A DNA stretch of 64,000 nucleotides, taken from the NCBI GenBank assembly GCA_934047225.1, contig OW204012.1, positions 13,144,001-13,208,000 on the forward strand. The letters are read 5' to 3'. The notes beneath the pieces were generated by a model. It did no database searches, was not told the origin of the DNA, and saw nothing but the letters and a program-made list of their open reading frames with translations. Positions 37,601-52,600 of the stretch are shown here, in pieces; the stretch's first letter is position 1; each line of letters opens with the position of its first letter. The DNA is from Ypsolopha sequella (lineage: Eukaryota > Arthropoda > Insecta > Lepidoptera > Ypsolophidae). The translations under genes and the position numbers were made by a program.

Positions 37601-40600
37601 AAAAAGGTATTTATTCCTATACTACACCAGTTAATAGTCTCTAATTGCTGACGAAAAATTGCTTTATTTTTATTAGAAAAACTTCGTCTGTATGTAAAAA
37701 ATACCTTCTCTTTTTTTTCTTTAGCTTTAGTAACTATCGGACATGATAATAACGCATGTCCGTCGCCTATCCCGTTGAAGTATACATCAACCGTTCCCAA
37801 ATCCTCTATCCTGAGATTAGTAAAAATATTATCAATGCACGACTGCGAATCATTACGTCTAAAAGTAGGAGTATTGACCAAGTGTCTATAGTTGTAACAG
37901 GATAACAGTGTAAGGAGTTCGATTTTTTGTTTGCTATCTGATAGAAAGTCTACATTAAAGTCACCAACTATCAAACACTTTTTGTCAAATGTAGTTTCCA
38001 GTAAAGTCTCCAAGCTGATAATGAAAGAGTCAAAGTTTTTACTGTCCGGGGTTCGATAGATACATATAATGTTAATGCCCGTATCGATGTCCCTTACACC
38101 ACAAATCTCAAAACTATTCATCTTATACATTCTACAATAATTTCTTAGTTCCTCTACTTGTCTGTCCTTTTGCGCCAATATTAGTGAACCACCTCTCTTT
38201 TTGTTAGTCCTCATATTGTATGATACCATATTGTAATCTGTTAGATTGAAAAGTGGTGCACTGGTTTTGTTAAGAAAATGTTCGCATATGCAGAAAAAAC
38301 TAGGTTTGACACAAAGTTCGTGAAGGAGTAATTCAATTTCATCTTTTTTGTTACTGACACCACAAAGATTCTGATAGAGAAGAGATACATAATTTACTTT
38401 ATACTACACCTGCTCGGAAAGTACCTTCTTTCTTTGTTGAAAACAAATATGCGGGCGGCAAAAGTGTATGAAAATTCATTGTTAACGTGCTTGAGCGGGC
38501 AGAAAAAGTATATGCAAATCCATTGTTAACGTGTTTTTTTTTTTTTTTAAATAACATAAAGAATGAGCAAGTGGCCAAGTGGCCAGTATTATTTTGCGAA
38601 CTCGTACATAAAACTCGAAAAATGATACTGGCCACTTGCTTTTCCTGCACATAATAAAAAATAAGAAGGAAATAAAAGGTTGGAAAAAAGGCGCGAAGAC
38701 GTGATGGCGTCGTTTTTTTGTTTTATTGAAAAAATATTGCATTTTGGGTGTTTTGATCAACAATAGTGATAGGATATTGTGAATTAAAATCGCCGTAACC
38801 TGTGTAGTGTGTTGTTCAATGGAACAAAAGTGCGGGCTGTGCCTTTTCGTGTGTTTTTTCTAACCCTGTTGTATTTGCGTTACAAGGCTATCATTATAGC
38901 GGAAACGACAGGACAGTGACTTAGACAGGACAGACCTTTCAGATGATCCTCAACAGAAGAGGATAGTGCATATAAACATAAAAAACTATAACGTCAAACA
39001 TGGCTGTATGGGCTAAGATCCCTTTGCCTTTCCACTTAGTGGGAAAATGAAAAAAAAAAAGAAAAGTGACAATCGCACGCGAGTCAGTCGGTTTCTTTTA
39101 TTGTACATATCTTGATTAAAAGTAAAATGATACTATTTCCTCGCAGGTGTAGTATAAAGCACTATGTATCACTCGGGAGAAAGTGCGATTCCCAACTCGT
39201 GTGTATTGAGGCCCTTGGCTTCGCCTCGGGCCTCAAACTACACCCTCGTTGGTAATCTTCCCCTTTCTTCCCTCGGTGAACAATGTACTATTATTGGCGA
39301 AAAAACACATTTTCCTCAGTCTGCGTATCTTTGTGGTGTGAACTGTTTATACAGCCTGTCTGCGTCTCTACAGTTACCAAATTTTTGAGAGTTGTTCCAT
39401 CATCAGAACAAGTTTGCGTCTCTACATGTTTTACACTCAATGGACGCAGAAGACTAACGCCTCCCGCGTTAATCTCGCGTTCTGGGTTACAATGGTACCT
39501 TTTGAGTTCTGGGTTACAATGGTACCTTTCGAATTCACCTTTATAATACAACAGACTTTATAACAGACTGATGACGGGCAGCGACGTCACTGGTGCGATG
39601 GTTCCGGCACCGCGCCCATCAACCCGGAGAGTGGCAAAGTCCTGGAAAGGCTTATATCCAGCAGTGGACGAACTAGGCTGATGGATGGATGGATGGATGG
39701 ATGAGTCATCCCCTAAACTGGATGATAATATGAATGTATGATCAGCCTGTCTTTGTCCACTGCTGGACAAAGTTTTTTCCAAGTTTTTGCCACTTTTTGT
39801 GGTCCTCCTGGAAGTAATGTCCATACTCACACACGCTGGGCGGGCTGGTGAGCGCGGTGCTGAAACACACGCACCAGTGACGCTGCTGTCCGTCACCGGT
39901 CTGTTTTATATTTCTCTAAAAGATTTTTTTTTCTATTTTTTTTTAGGTCATATACCCCATTTTAGGGCATAGTTTATATTATTTTGGTATATAAATTAAT
40001 AATTATTTTTCAAAGAATTTTCGCATGTGACGCCACCTGAGAATTTTAGGCATTCTAAAAAGTGGTCTGTCATCCATCTGTCAAATCAGTCGAAAGAAAA
40101 TTGTTATAAAGCAAGCGTACGCAGTTCCTAGGGATTTCCCCAGCTACTAGGGATGTATATTGACACTAGGGATGGGAAAAATACTTTTTGACTTTGACAC
40201 TAGGGATGTCCCGAAAATTATGAATGAATTTATGTATGGCATAAAAATCTGTCAATTTTCCAGCGTCGGTCGGCTGCAACGGCACGGAAGCCGGCGCGTG
40301 CCGGCGACGCAAGTACGCTTGGTGGTGCGTCGGCTGCGGAGCGCTGGCGGCCGCGCTGGGAGGCCTGCTGGCTGCTCAGCACATCTTGCTCCGGGCGTAC
40401 ACCGCGTCGCCGCATCATCTGGAGACGGTGCCGGCTGCGGTGCCAGCTGCTATGGTGAGCGGTTTCATTTTGTGGGTTATTTAGCGGCTTTCAGTTCAGG
40501 CCGGTGCAGAAGGTAGTTGTGATGTTAGTTACAGAATAAATATTCTTGGAGATTGGAAAGGGGGTGCGCGAAAGGATTACTGGTCCTAACTGTGTATTGA

Positions 40601-43600
40601 GTAGGTTTCGTAAATCCCTACTTCTGCCACTAATATTTATTTACTTTTGGTTTACGTATTATAGTATTTATTTTTGTTATATATATTAGTGTATATATTT
40701 GTCGTATTATATGTATTTGTATGTAAAATGTTATAATTGTGTATTTATTTTTGGTATTTGCTATCCATTTAATTATTATTATTTATTTTGTGCACCACGT
40801 TCGCGTTATTTTTTTCAGCAATTAATTTCCACCCAAAGGTTGTCTGGAAGAAATCGCTATAAGTGATAAGGCCGCCAATTGTTACCTTCTCTCATAAGTT
40901 TGTTCTTTTACCTTATTTTATTAACTTTGGTGTACGATAAAGAGTATTTGTCTTGTCTTGTCTTTTGTCTTGGTTGTGAATAGGGTCAACCCACAGGCTT
41001 AAGTTTTTAGACAATAATGGGGCGTCCATTAAGGCGCTACGTAAAAAAATCCCGTCTAAGGCTGTGGATTTTATCATCTAAAGAAGTCATTATATTTTTC
41101 CAGTTGGTGCTCACGGGTGTCTGCATAATGAGCTTGGCTAGGAGACGGAACCGATATAGTTACATGGTAAGTGGACAGCTGAGACGTTAAAATAGTCTGT
41201 GAAAACTCGTGTTAAGAGGCAGGTAGTCGCCAATGACCTTGAGTCGACCTTGACGTCCCCTGAAAAATATTTAATAATTTTTCAATAAAATTTTCGGTTT
41301 TTCACTTTATACAACATAAATCATAAATCTTTATTGCTGAATATGAGTATTTACAATGTTGTTAAAAATAAAAGGCACATACATATTCGACCTTGTCGGT
41401 ATTGCAAATGATTAGAACATGCATGACATTATTATCTATTTACAATTAAATCTAATATCAGTTACAATGTAATGCAAATAAAAATAAAATAGTACATAAT
41501 TAAATAATTTAACAAAACAATTAATTGAATAAACATAATTCAAAACTTTAGCGGTGTTACTACAAAACGGTGTTTAACTTTAGAGAGTGTTTAAATCTGT
41601 TGTTGTCGCCTTTTCTTTCACATTGTAAAAGAGTGACAGCAACAGATTTAAACACTGTCTAAAGTTAAACACCGTTTTGTAGTAACACCGTTGGTCTCTA
41701 TCTCATTCCGTCTAACAGCTACATACCCTTGACATACGGACGGACAGACAGACATACAGACAGACAGACAGACGGAGAGCGGAGTGACATTAAGGGGCAG
41801 GTGGTCGTCAACGAACTTGAGTCGACTTGTGTCGGTACTAATATCGACAGAAACTAAGTATATTGAAGGAACGTTCATATCAGCGCGCACCGTATTATGA
41901 TGTTGCTGGGTCTCCGGATAGCGCAAAGTAGGAAAAAATAATACTTTTCACATGGACGCGATGGTCAAAGTAAAATTCCATAAATAAGCAATATTTATAG
42001 AATTAAATGACACTTGAGGATAATTCATGATTTATATAAAAACGGCTCACCTCAATACGTGTTATGATTGGGAAAGCCGACCAGTTTCAGCAGATTTAGA
42101 CTGCGTTCATCTGGGCGAGTGAAGACGTTTACGCGACGACGTTACGCTTCACACTGTGTGTGTGAGTCAGTGTGTGTCAGTGTGAGGCGTAACGTCGTCG
42201 CGTAAACGTCTTTACTCGCCCAGATGAAGGCAGCTTAAATCTGCTGAAACTGGTCGCCTTTCCCAATCATAACACGTATTGAGGTGAGCCGTTTATATAT
42301 AAATCATAATAAGCAATATTTTCCTTTTATTTTAGTGCAAGAACCATACAAATACTCTTAGTGGTTTCAAAGTAATAACCAATTTTGCTTAATTTTAGTC
42401 TAAAAACAGCTTGACTTTGAACACTATTTTCATGCTGTACTTTACGCGCGGGAATAATTTTCTTAGATGAAGTTGTTCTTAATAATATTAACAATATACC
42501 TATAACTATTTCATAATTTTTAAACATACAGTATAATAGAAATAATGATATCAATAAAATAATATTCGGATGATGCTGGGAAGGGGCGCCTGTTCGTGAT
42601 AAGTATTGATGACTCTTTTATTATGTGCCCATTGTTCGCACAAACTATGCCCAATCATCTCCTCTCATTCGTCTAGCTAACGAATACAATAAAAAATTCT
42701 TTAACATTGATCTATATGGAAACTCCAGGACTTCATTTCGATATAAAATAATGAATGAAATATATTGCTCTAATGAATAACCGTAATTATAATGATAATT
42801 ATGATTTTGCTAAACACCCTCTCCCTTTTTACATTCCCCTCATTTACACAAACACATACTCTCTCACACATACACATCTTACTTTAACTCAACACAACAC
42901 ATACATATTGTCGAACAAATGAGCAAATTAAACTAAATAAGATGACATTGGGTAGTTAAGTTGCTTTATTGTCTTTTCAACGCTAGTGCTCGTAAAGGCC
43001 CACTTTTTATGCATCAAAACCGAACAGAAAGTCGATTATATTACCCTAGAGCTTTATTATTATTATTTTTTTAATTTATTTACAATGGTTGGCTAACCTG
43101 CAGCCTTTCTTGTGTACCATCAATGTTATACTTTTTTTCCACTGTTTAACGGCTCTGGATACAGTCCTTTTGAGCCAATCATAATTTAAAGTTCACAAGA
43201 TTATATTTGTTTTATTTCCTCACACTATGCATTGAAAAACGTAGCATGATACACGGGCGTAAGAGCAATAGATTACTCGGGTACGTTTCCTCGTCATTTA
43301 CTACCTTTTCGAACTTGTAGCATAAACTACTAAAATATACGAGTAGTCTAGATTCGGAGTAACGAATTAGTTATGTTTTGATTATTATTTTTAACAGTTG
43401 GGGAAATTGGTTATTGGCCTTAGTTTAAGTTTTAAATTATTGTTTAGAGTACATATATCGCTGTCCATTTCCTGAATAAACTAAATAAATAAATAAATTA
43501 AGTTTATGTAAATTTCAGATAAAGGTGGTCGGAGCGTGCTGCCTTGTGTGCGCCCTAACTTGTGTTCTAGTCACCATCACTACTACCGTCATTCATATGA

Positions 43601-46600
43601 ACAAGTAAGTGTCAGGATCGTGGCAGATGGAGGTCTTTTTAGGGTTCCGTACCCAAAGGGTAACCAACGGGACGGTATAACTAAGACTCCGCTGTCCGTC
43701 TGTCTGTCGGTCTGTCACCAGGCTGTATCTCATGAACGGTGATAGTTAGTTGAAATTTTCACAGATGATGTATTTCTGTTGCCGCTATAACAACAAGAAC
43801 AAAAAAACATAATAAAATAAATATTTAAGGGGGCTCCCATACAACAGACATGTTTTTTTTGCCGTTTTTATAGACGATGGTACGGAATCCTTCGTGCGCG
43901 AGTCCGACTCGTACTTGGCCGGTTTTTAATACACAATTGGCTAGGCTTGGCCACTACCACAACTACTACGATAAGCTAGTTTAGTTGCATAAACTTAAAG
44001 ATGATTGATATGCCTGGTTCGTCCACTGTTGGACATAGTTTTCGCCACTTTTGTCAGTCTGTCTGTAAGAATTGCCCATCCTCACACACGCTGGGCAGGC
44101 GGGTTTGTGAGCGCGGTGTCGAAACACTCGCACTCGTTCTTTAGACCACAAGTTCTAAAATTCGGCTTATTAAAGCAAAGTCTGGAAAAGGATTTCCAAT
44201 TAACATAATTTTATTGGGGATGGATATACCGCCATACATCGATCTCAGGCATGGTGGGCCTCCTGGTTTTTTGCCTGTGAGCTGTCCTCTTACTCTTCCC
44301 CGAATCACTTCGAGGGGGTCTCCAAGTAAGATGGTGGTACCTCCACAGTCGAGCCCGGCATCAGCTCTACCACATGTTACATGCAATGAAGTATTTGAAT
44401 ACAAAATATCCTCTGTTCTAGGTTACAAACGCTAAAGTTCTGCGAGTACACCAAACTGACAAGAACCTGTACATGCTTCTCCATGCCACCAGACTCCCAG
44501 CACAGCACCGACGAGGAAGGTAACTAAACATATGGCAAAGAATACAAACTATTAAGCCAATGTTTACAAAAAAAAAAAACTGACCCGAGCTACCATTTAT
44601 TATTCCTTTTATTTTGATCTCAAGTTCTCACAATTGATTTTCAAATTAACATTATATCATTGCAGTATAGAAACGCAGAAAGAAAAGTAAATCTGAATGT
44701 GAGGAGCTCTGAACCGGAATTCGAACCCTCTGTCTTTTTATATTGTATGTCAAATATCTATTTTTATAATTCGACTGACGACGACCACAATTGGGTCGAA
44801 ATATATATCGATAACAGTTAATAATTTTTCATTTATATTCATACTTTCATATAAATTATATTCTTCTATATATACAATAAAGAATAAGAATATGTATATA
44901 CCCATGTACGAGTATCTAATCTCTTTGCAGGAGTCCGCTGCGTGTTCGAAGGTGTGACAGATTGCGGGGTGGTGCATGGCGCTCTGTACTGGTGTCTGCG
45001 AGGAGTGTTTGCCTTGTCTGTCACCGCGGTGCTGGTCTGCATATTTAGCTCCATGCTGGCCTATCAGCTACTGAGGTGAGTGGGCTTTTTGGGACTACCT
45101 CTTATATACAGGGTGTAATGATGACCTGCTCAGAAAATGAAACTACATGTAGGGAATACCTCTACAAAGCCATAAAAAAAACAATTTCGAGAAAATTTTT
45201 CTGTTTACAGAAATTTGTTTTCTCGAACAAAATAAATCGTGTTCCAAGTGTGCACCTTCCCTTCCAGTATTACTACATGTCAGTAACCTGCACGAAGCGG
45301 CAACATCGCATTTTTTAAGCCTGTTAAAAAACGTGGTTAGTACGTTGCACTTGTGAGCGAAACTAAATTAATTATTAATTTGTAGATGTATTAATAGGAA
45401 TGTCGAAATGAAATTTAGTACAAAGAATCCTCATAACATCCCTTATACGTGGTTTCATTTTCTGAGCAGGTCATCATTACACGGTGTAGGTCACGACATG
45501 AATCCCCGGGGTGTAAGAGGTGTCCCCGAATGTGATCTGTGAAATGCAAGTAACTCGGAACACCTGCGTTGCACCAATTTATTACGTCCCAACGTGATGG
45601 GTGGTGAGCCCTATGGCCGTACTATATACTGTAACATATAGCTAGACAATATGTTAGATTTAGGTAAGGCTAGGTTTTATAGGTAAGTTAAAGGACTATT
45701 TGTTCGTGTTTAGTTGGCAATCGATAACCTTTATGGATCGACATACGTCGCATTGACTGAATTGTTTCGTGTTTTCCAAAAAAAAAATACAGATCGAGTA
45801 TAAAAGATCTTTCAGACAAAACACGAGCAAGATTCCTTAAAGAGTCCGATTAGTGCGGACGTGGTTCTCCATCTATAAATATTCCTTCTAGAATTGTTGA
45901 AGAAATACAACAAGCGAGTGCTCTACCAGATTTAGAGCTCCCCTCCCTTAATGTATACTTGATAATTAGGCTGCATCAAATGAAAGGAAAATATAAAAGA
46001 AGATAAACTAAAAATAATAAAGTGGTGTGATTCAATAAAATCCTCACGAGATCCCGAGTACACACGGTGTGCACATCACAATACGTACTATACAGGATGT
46101 TTGGGACATCGATGTACTCGTAAATATTTTCAGGGATGATAAAGGAAGTGATTTTGAACATTTCTGACTGAGTTTACTATTATGCAAAGTTTTGTAGATT
46201 TCGAGATACAGAAGTATTTCAGTTTTGTCTATTTAAAATTAGGTAACTGCAATTAAAAAAATAATGAATGAATGAATATGTTTATTTATTTCAAAGATAA
46301 CTTAATCTTAATACATCTCACAAAACCAAGTAGAAATTTGTTTCGTCTGTGGGGAGGGGTCGCACTTCTTTTTCTATAAATTAGATAGTTATGTACACTA
46401 TTTATTTATGGCTAAAAATAATAATTTGTAACTTTTACTGAAATTTAATAAAAATATCAGTTTTTTTTACAGTATTTAGCTTTATTTTTATTTTTACATA
46501 TTTTTGACTAGTTTTTTTTGTTCAATTAAATTAAGACGAAATAATATAAAATAAAAATATGATTTTAAGCCATAAATAATGTTTCATTCTAATTTTAAGT

Positions 46601-49600
46601 AGACAAAACTGAAAAATGTCTATATCTCGAAAACTATTACACTTTGCACAAAAGTAAATTCAGTCAAAAATGTTTAAAATCCCTGAAAATATTTACAGCG
46701 ATGTCCACACCCTGTATACATGATTTTTAGGGCGTGCAGGTCTCCTTACAATGTTTTCCGTCACCGTTTAGTTATTATTATGTGATACAAGTACTATGCA
46801 CATATGAATTCCGAAAACTCATTGGTGCATGCCTGCCCGCGGGGATCGAACCTTGATCTCAAGATTGAGAGGCTAGCGTTCTACCCCTGAGCTACCGCTT
46901 ATTAATTCTGACAGAAAATACTTGGCATCCGGTGGGTCTACCGCGTAATTCTCATTTTCATCAACATCAACTTGAGATTGAAATTTGACGTGCGTGCGAC
47001 GACGCCCACCTAACATGCCATCTCTTTTGCACGCGTTGAATTTCGCATGCATTTGCTTGAAGTTGATACAAATGAGAATTACGCGGTAGAGCCGCTGCTC
47101 CTTTGCATACTTTGTATACCAGCTTTTGCCCCCGGCTTCGCCCGCGTTGGAAAAAAGCGCGGGGTGAAATTTAAGTATCCTGTATCTATTATGCTAAATT
47201 TGAAATTAAGAAACAAATAGCGTTTCCTCTTGATTATTATAAGGGTTGCGTTCCAATACGCCGGAGTAAATGTAAAGTTTACTTCGTAAAAGTGAAAGAG
47301 ATAAGACTGAGTACGGAATCTATTTACTAATCGTTTTGGAACGGTCACTTTGTAAAGGCAGTTTATTTACGTGGCGTAGGTTTTTTTTTGTTTATATATC
47401 ATTATTACTTACCGTAATAAAATGACTTTAGAAGTCATTCCGATGAATTTTATAGCCCAGAAACCAACAATTGGCGCGTAATGTGATGACAAATGTCAAA
47501 GTGAAAATTTACCCCTGAATTTATGGGCCTAAAACAATGCCATAGATTTTAGGTGCCAGGGCTCATCTAAACTTTTGATTTTGAAACTTTGCACGAAACG
47601 CGACTTTATGTGCAGTCTGCGTCCACTGACGACAAACACTCGCTCGCTTGAAAACGAATTCGCGAAACATGTGTCGAATTCATTCGAAACGTATCGCGAG
47701 ATATTTCATGACCTTCTTTCTCTACCTCCTCAAAAATTATTAATAAATTGGCAATATTTATTTATGATTTATATAAAAACGGCTCACCTCAATACGTGTT
47801 ATGATCGGGAAAGCCGACCAGTTTCAGCAGATTTAGACCGCCTTCATCTGAGCGAGTAAAGACGTTTACGCGACGACATTACGCCTCACACTCAGTGACT
47901 CAACTGGTCGGCTTTCCCGATCATAACACGTATTGAGGTGAGCCGTTTTTATATAAATCATGAATTATCCTCAAGTCTCATTTAGGCCTAAAAATTAACT
48001 ATGAAAGTGAATTTTACATTTCTGACAAGGTTTATGAATGACTTCGTTTTACTTACAAAAAAAGAAAATTAAAGTGAAATGAAACTATTCGGAGCTGTTC
48101 GGAGCTATTCGTTTTCACTCGGGTGGTTGTGAAACGGGTGACAGTTAATTTTTACCTTTACCCCGGCGCTTAGGAAGTTTAGGAATGCTTCAAGGCAAGG
48201 TAGTGTAGATAGTGTTTATCTTGGAAATAATTTCTTCCATAAAAGGAACTGGAACCACAGATGTCGAGGAGATTTGCTTTATTCTTCCACATAGTTTTTC
48301 GAGATGTCTACACGTTTCCTCCCACTTATTCCACTGACTTAAACGCAAAATATACAAGTACGGCACATATACATAAATAAAAATAAAATCTTTTATTTCA
48401 GAGTCAAGCTCCATATTGTATTAGTAACATATTAGATACTTATTTACTATGTTAGTAACAGGTAATTTAAAACAAAACCAATCCATAAAATAGAAAACTA
48501 TAAAGACACGCTAAGGAAAGGGCTTCAGAAACCCTGCCCTTCTCGTCTCTTTAATAAGATTCGTATGTCGTCTTCTTTGGCGATATTTAAGAGGAAAGTC
48601 AGATCTCACTATGAAGTTTCATTAGGTTGGTTGTCTCGTCACTTATTTACCCTTATTCTATTGATATTTAAATGTATATACATATATATATATACCTATA
48701 TCTATATATATATATTATAGATGTATTTATTAATATATTCTTGTGTATTTGTTTATGTAAGTCTATGATATCTATTAAAATTAAGTTTAATTTGGTAGGT
48801 TATTTGTATTTACACTTTATTGATTTTCATTTAATTTACTCTATCTATTACGTCTATCCCCCTATTTTTACTTTTCTAGTGACTATTTCTTCTCCACCCC
48901 TAAGGTTGGCTGGAAAAAATCGCTAAGTGATAAGTCCGCCTTTGTACAAAATTATGTTTTCAATACTCTGTTTTCTTTTATATGTCTTTTGTGTACAATA
49001 AAGTGTCAATTCATTCATGGGCATCTCGTCTCTTTAATAAGATGGACACTAGTCCAGTGCTTCATAAAAGCACGGTCCGCATCCAGTCTGGCCGCTATCA
49101 CCTGTAGAAGACTGTTGGAGCTACTCCGCACTCATATCAGGGGGAGCATCATACATAAAAAACCGGCCAAGTGCGAGTCGGACTCGCGCACCTAGATTTC
49201 CGTACCATTATCTATAAAAACGGCAAAAAAACATGTCTGTTGTATGGGAGCCCCCTTAAATATTTATTTTATTCTGTTTTTTAGTATTTGTTGTTATAGC
49301 GGCAACAGAAATACATCATCTGTGAAAATTTCAACTGTCTAACTATCACGGTTCATTAGATACAGCCTGGTGACAGACGGACAGACAGACGGACAGCGGA
49401 GTCTTAGTAATAGGGTCCCGTTGGTTACTCTTTGGGTACGGAACCCTAAAAACGGACAAATCCCGTCGCATCTAAAGAACCGAGTTTTTACTGGAATTAC
49501 ATAAATATGGTTTGGACATGTAGAGAGGATGAATAAAAGTAAAGTGAAAGAAATCTATGGTGCGCAAGTGGAAGGTACAGCTCGACCAGGCCGCCCTAGA

Positions 49601-52600
49601 AGGACGTATGCTGACCAAATTGGCGACATACTGACGAAGGGCCATGTCAAAAGTACCCGGAATAGAAGAGTTTGTATGACTAGATTGATGGATGTGGAAG
49701 AGACAAAAGATTTGTGTCTGGATCGTAGCAGACAGTGGCGTGCCTAGGGTTTCAGAATAGGACAAGCTCGACATTAAGTAAATATATGTTGTAAGTTACC
49801 CTTTCCCCTTAAATTTGGCGTATAAATTAACTCCTTTTTCTGAATAAAGGTCAAAGATTTTACCTTTTCTTCGTCGATCAGCACTTTGACACACTCTAAA
49901 TTGTCACAAGGGACAATTTCCACCATCTGTTTCCGTCACAAAATCCTTTTTTCACAAAAACACGTCGACTCAAGCAAACAAATCAAGCAAATTGTAATGA
50001 AAGAAATGAAGTGTCGTCGTATTGCTCTTCCCTGCGGTCCGTAATAGAATTACATAGATAAAAGCTATGAATGAATTAAAGTGTGAGCGATGACTGGTCC
50101 GTAATTTGTGAGCTAGCAAACGATGTGAAAGATAGCTTATGATTCGGACCGCATTAAAAAAGATACATCTTAACCATAACCTCTTATCACAGAATACAAT
50201 ACGATTATTTGATTTTATTTCGTCAAAGTGCCGTGATTCGTGATGGAACAAGAAGAGTTTGTAGCACTGTTCTTTAACGTAGACTCAGATAGCGACGAAA
50301 AAATATATATACATATAAATTCTTCTTTTTCGACGAAAAGTTCCACACGACTTTTTATTTGTTTCTCTCATGGCCGAATAAAACATATACTATGGTTTGT
50401 CTGATCTGAACTGCTGAAATAATGGAGCGAAAACAATTTTTGACATTCCATTCCGTTCAACGCTCACATCGCCTCACCTCCGTCGCATGAGCCATGAAAG
50501 TCATACGAATGAATGAACGCATTTGCTTCACTCATGGATTATTAGCCATTCACCTCATTCATTCGTAATCGATTTTAGCGAAATAATTCTATTTCGGAAC
50601 GCAGGGCTTGTTTTGCATTTCGTTCATTCTATGAGCAACTGGCATTTTCGTATTTAAGTCTTTACAATAAAAACTACTTTGCAAGAACTTCTTTAGTGAA
50701 ATATCTGAACCTTTGAAGAGGGTTTTCATAGGTGGGAAAGAGATATACACGAGCCAAGAGAAGCAGGGATTCAAGCGAAGCGTGCGAGTGAGATAACTAA
50801 CCATGTCTCAGTTAGTCCTAGTTAATAAATAGCTTAAATAGTAACAAATAGCTTATTCGGCACTTATGCAGAGCATTTCGGTACATTGTGAAACTGACCC
50901 TTCATCATTAGTCATCTAAACAAAGTCTCAGCTGGTTTATTATTACAACGCCAACAAACTTATCGGTTCCGGTGACAAAGACTGTCGCGTAATGAATGTA
51001 GAAGCCATTTTGGTTTGGCCTACCGAAACGAAAGTTTATGTAAGTTTGTGGCGGTATACCTACATTGTACGTCATGAGTGGCATAGCGTTGTTTTAGAGA
51101 GCGCGAATTTTTGAATAGGTAGTTTAACCGATAAGATTTGCAGTTGATGTTAAGGCAAGCCGGGCTTTTGGGCTTGTATGAAGGTACCGCCACTGGTAGC
51201 AGATAGAAAACTGTAGTCACTGTTTACTCCTCTGGGAGACAGGCACGAGTATATGACAAAAAGTATGTATGTACAAAAATATGTGTGCTGTCTCTAATAA
51301 TTTGGCCACCTACTGTATGCTCGTATTTAACATGATTGATGTGTCATTTCGTTACAACCAAAACAATATGCGATAATTTAAATCTGTTTGTATTTTTGCT
51401 TATAACTTAAATACACTTGACAGATTTGGTTGCGTTTATCACCGCTGGCAGAAGGTTTCTTAAGAAACTCGGTATAAAATAGAAGCATTTATTGAAAAAT
51501 AGACTGAACATTCACTGCTGCTCTTCTATCTCTGGCATACTTTCCTGCGTCATTCTATGCATCTTTTTATGTAAAGAACGCAACGAAATCTGCTGAATAT
51601 GAGTCCTGCTCTCCAAAGTTTTTATCACAATCTTCAAATCCGCCAGCTCAGCTTTCACCTTTACATAATCCATTATATCTGGAATCTCAAACTCCAATCG
51701 AATTTTCTTGGTCATGTCTAGTTGCATCTCCAAGTTATCGGCTCTTTCCTTTATAATTTCTCTTTCTTTATCTAACTCCGCTGTTTTCTTATCCTTTGCT
51801 TTTATTGTGTTCAATACATTGTTTAGATATTTGTTTTGATCCATCATTAGCTTTTTGTGCACTGTTAAGTTTAGATTTGCCAATCCTGTCATCTTTTTCA
51901 ACTCTTCCAGTTGACCTAACTTGCTTTCTATCTTTTCAATGCACACTTTGTTCTCGATTTCGAGTTTCTCGAAATCAATTGGTCTCAAGCTTTCGCTTAA
52001 CTCCGATTTAAGCTTGATTTGTCCTTTAATTTTGGTATAGTGAGCATTTAAGGTACTAGTTCTAAGTCTTAATTTTCCAAGTTGAGTGTCCGTTATTTTG
52101 ATCGATTCATTCATGAATCTTATCCAGATTTCCGCTGGAATCCTCTGAGCTATTCTGTCCCATCCGTCGGTTATTACTTCTTGGTTGAACACTTCCGTAG
52201 CTTTTTTAACATCGATAACTCGTAAACCAATCTCTTCTAACTGAGCTTTGAGTAACGCTTGTTTTTTAGCAGCTTTCGCTCTTGATTTTTCTAAACTTTT
52301 GATAATTATCTCCATTTCCGCTGATACTAGTTCGGATCTTTCCAAAACGTTTATCCTTGGCCCCGCACCAAAAATGACGGTACCAGCAAACTTGCCTGAC
52401 GATTCGGCCTTTTTTGCTGATATTCTCGAGGGACTAGTTAGCATCTTAGAAGGACTATGCAATGATGGGTCAAAAGCAAATTTCGACGTCGTAGATTTCG
52501 CAAAACTAGACCCAATTCCTAAAGATGAGTTCGAATGCAGTTTATTCACATAATCAATAGCTTGCTGTACTCCATTCATCAGTGACGGATCCAGCCTCAT

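Larger units (their letters stand above)
35301..39565 (-). mobile_element. CR1/Daphne-like LINE block inserted in a dispersed repeat
   Basis: The 4.27 kb between the two halves of the split repeat. The minus-strand 3' end is at 35301 with tandem CTGAAA units (AAACTGAAACTGAAACTG), typical of CR1-group LINE tails. TTATATGGAACAG on the left and TTTATAACAG on the right may be a decayed target duplication. The 35.5-38.4 kb part encodes endonuclease and reverse transcriptase. The 38.4-39.56 kb part is unclear and may hold a remnant 5' region plus secondary insertions. Confidence 0.7.

Noticed and set aside
40160..40516. 118-codon plus ORF over exon 3
   Set aside because: It reads through both splice sites in a different frame from the tetraspan coding frame, which has hydrophobic segments and phase agreement.
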